Shown: positions 14,195 through 15,262 of the stretch, piece by piece | Position numbering within the stretch: position 1 is the first letter of the stretch | How the letters are laid out: the number at the start of each line of letters is the position of its first letter | Origin: an uncultured Succinatimonas sp. | GTDB taxonomy: Bacteria > Pseudomonadota > Gammaproteobacteria > Enterobacterales > Succinivibrionaceae | Assembly (NCBI GenBank): GCA_900548485.1 | Contig: URKL01000012.1 | Span: forward strand, 1-15,262 | Direction: 5' to 3' | Length of the DNA stretch: 15,262 nt | The notes under the pieces: generated by a model | What the model was told of the DNA's origin: nothing | Databases searched by the model: none | The model's input: the letters and a program-made list of their open reading frames with translations, nothing else | Program-made: the position numbers and the translations under genes

Positions 14195-14226
14195 TTTCAG
14201 AGCTTCCACAGATCCTCGGAAGAACC
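14195..14226 (-). repeat. Solo ISL3-like end repeat, second copy
   Basis: Reads on the minus strand GGTTCTTCCGAGGATCTGTG and onwards from 14226. It matches 745-776 with 3 differences over about 32 bp and shares the GGTTCTTCCG edge with the IS end at 662. The inner hairpin is kept: CTTCC (14203-14207) pairs with GGAAG (14218-14222), where the first copy has CTTTC and GAAAG. It lies between the bioB terminator and the next gene's terminator. Confidence 0.5.
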
Positions 14227-14230
14227 AAAT

Positions 14231-14260
14231 TAAAAAGGTCTGATATAAAATATCAGACCT
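14231..14260 (-). terminator. Rho-independent terminator of the amino-acid-binding protein gene
   Basis: AGGTCTGATAT and ATATCAGACCT (14236-14260) form a perfect 11-bp stem with a 3-nt loop, followed on the minus strand by TTTTTAATTT. It lies 8 bp past the stop codon. Confidence 0.9.
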
Positions 14261-14268
14261 ACATATAG

Positions 14269-15063
14269 TTACTCATTCAAAGTATCGCGAATATCGTGAC
14301 CAAACCATTCTTTGGAGATACGTTCAAATTCACCATTTTCGTCAACAAGCTTAAGGCCACGATTTACTTCATCGAGCATGCGCTTATCACCCTCGCGAAC
14401 GGCGATACCATAGTATTCTTTATCTACATGACGACCAATATGAATTGACTCATAGCGATCAGTATTTTCTTTAGCTAAGAAGAAATCATTAACTGGCATA
14501 TCATGAATTACTGCACGACAACCACCGTTACCTAATTCGATATAAGCTTCAGGAGGGGAATTAAAAATCTTTCTTTGAGATTTAGGTAGGAATTTTTCGG
14601 TAAAGAAAGCGCCAGTAGTTCCAATTTGCAGACAAATGGGCTCTCCTTCGAGTTTTTCATAGCTGTCGTATTTTTTAGCGTCTTCTTTATTTACTAAATA
14701 AGTAAGTCCGCATAAATAATAAGGATCGGAGAAATCTACTTTCTTGTCACGTTCAGGAGTGATAGTAAATCCTGAGATAATGAGGTCGATATTGCCTGTC
14801 ATCAAGGCTGGAATTAGACCATCAAAAGGAAGAACTCTAATAGTAGTGTTATAACCTAGGCTTTTACCGATAGCTCTTATGAGATCGATATCAAAACCGA
14901 TGATGTTACCGCTGTCATCGATATAGGTAAAAGGTGCAAAGGCTCCTTCACAACCGACAATTAGATTCTTTTGTTGCGGTTGATTTTGAACCTCTGCTGC
15001 TGTAGCTCCAAAAGTTGCGGCACACAGACTACAAGCCAATACTAATTTGCGATAACAATTCAA
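14269..15063 (-). CDS. Periplasmic amino-acid-binding protein (ABC transporter, solute-binding family 3)
   Basis: The 264-residue secreted protein has a Sec signal peptide (KLVLACSLCAATFGATAA, likely cut after Ala23) with no lipobox-acylated Cys after the cut, so a soluble periplasmic protein is expected. The mature part carries the family 3 pattern: FAPFTYIDDSGNIIGFDIDL, MTGNIDLIISGFTITPERDK, VDFSDPYY and, near the end, ISKEWFGHDI. It captures a polar amino acid (or similar small ligand) for an ABC importer; the permease and ATPase genes are not in view. The start is TTG 15063, with GGGGAGA (15071-15077) 7 nt upstream and no in-frame ATG nearby. It has its own promoter and terminator, so it is probably monocistronic. 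The ligand cannot be told from sequence alone. Confidence 0.9.
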   Translation of the reverse strand: MNCYRKLVLACSLCAATFGATAAEVQNQPQQKNLIVGCEGAFAPFTYIDDSGNIIGFDIDLIRAIGKSLGYNTTIRVLPFDGLIPALMTGNIDLIISGFTITPERDKKVDFSDPYYLCGLTYLVNKEDAKKYDSYEKLEGEPICLQIGTTGAFFTEKFLPKSQRKIFNSPPEAYIELGNGGCRAVIHDMPVNDFFLAKENTDRYESIHIGRHVDKEYYGIAVREGDKRMLDEVNRGLKLVDENGEFERISKEWFGHDIRDTLNE

Positions 15064-15096
15064 AATGGAATCTCCCCAAAAAATATTCTCTATGTA

Positions 15097-15102
15097 ATTA
15101 TA
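15097..15102 (-). promoter_or_regulatory. Predicted -10 box for the amino-acid-binding protein gene
   Basis: A perfect TATAAT on the minus strand, 33 bp before the TTG start. Transcription would begin near 15090, upstream of the GGGGAGA ribosome binding site. No strong -35 box is seen at 16-18 bp. Confidence 0.45.
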
Positions 15103-15179
15103 CCTTTTATAAGAGCATTATTGTATTTTTACTGTCTAAAAAAGGGGGAGAGATCATAAGGAATTTTTATCAAATTTTG

Positions 15180-15249
15180 GGCACACAAAACCTCGTACTT
15201 AAGTTTAAGGATGTAGTGTGCCGATTAGAAAAATGAAATTTTTCTAATC
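15180..15249. repeat. Two adjacent inverted repeats at the right edge
   Basis: GGCACAC (15180-15186) pairs with GTGTGCC (15216-15222). Directly next to it GATTAGAAAAAT (15223-15234) and ATTTTTCTAATC (15238-15249) form a perfect 12-bp stem with a GAA loop. Neither strand has a T-tract after the 12-bp stem. No gene is recognised in 15103-15262. The structure could belong to a gene beyond the window edge. Confidence 0.4.
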
Positions 15250-15262
15250 CGGTGTGTTCTGC

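Noticed and set aside
15015..15236. 73-codon plus-strand ORF at the right edge
   Set aside because: Its start lies antisense to the signal-peptide region of the binding protein, it runs through the inverted repeats, and it resembles no family.

Overview
The window is low-GC bacterial DNA holding a complete type II-C CRISPR-Cas9 locus, flanked by insertion-sequence debris, next to a sigma-54-controlled pectin (rhamnogalacturonan) sugar cluster and two housekeeping-type genes. The likely host is an anaerobic, plant-fibre-using gammaproteobacterium, perhaps of the Succinivibrionaceae. That guess rests on the low GC, the GH105/GPH pectin genes, a PrpR-type sigma-54 activator and an anaerobe-like BioB. 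It is inference, since no rRNA or marker gene is present.

Positions 1-980 hold the 5' part of an ISL3-type transposase on the minus strand, broken by one in-frame stop, its terminal repeat ending at 662, and a second ISL3-like end at about 745-776. Positions 980-5980 are the CRISPR-Cas module. A tracrRNA is read leftwards (about 1076 to 985) from its own promoter and ends at a GC-rich hairpin. On the plus strand follow cas9 (1141 aa, all RuvC and HNH catalytic residues present), cas1 (TTG start inside cas9) and cas2; no csn2 or cas4 is seen. Positions 5983-6904 are an array of 14 identical 38-bp repeats and 13 spacers of exactly 30 nt. The anti-repeat orientation, an extended -10 box inside each repeat and a T-tailed hairpin at 5931-5977 all say the array is read on the minus strand, towards cas2, probably with one promoter per repeat as in Neisseria. 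Spacers 6 and 9 are homologous over 17 nt and encode the same peptide with different codons, so they probably record two related phages.

The upstream (leader) end of the array is cut by a 287-bp internally deleted IS3-family element with perfect 26-bp inverted repeats (6922-7208). A 50-bp piece of the same ISL3 transposase seen at the left edge abuts it, so the CRISPR locus lies between two same-orientation ISL3 fragments.

Positions 7345-12900 hold a sigma-54 enhancer-binding regulator (plus strand) convergent with a minus-strand operon: GH105 unsaturated rhamnogalacturonyl hydrolase, GPH-family sugar:cation symporter, and a TIM-barrel sugar isomerase/epimerase-like protein. A near-consensus -24/-12 promoter lies 65 bp before the hydrolase gene, with dyads further upstream that could be activator sites. 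The simplest reading is that the regulator senses a pectin-derived metabolite and switches on import and cleavage of unsaturated rhamnogalacturonan oligosaccharides in the cytoplasm.

Positions 13170-15262 hold bioB (plus strand) with a clear terminator, a further ISL3-like end repeat, and a minus-strand periplasmic amino-acid-binding protein with its own terminator and promoter. The last 200 bases carry only inverted repeats.
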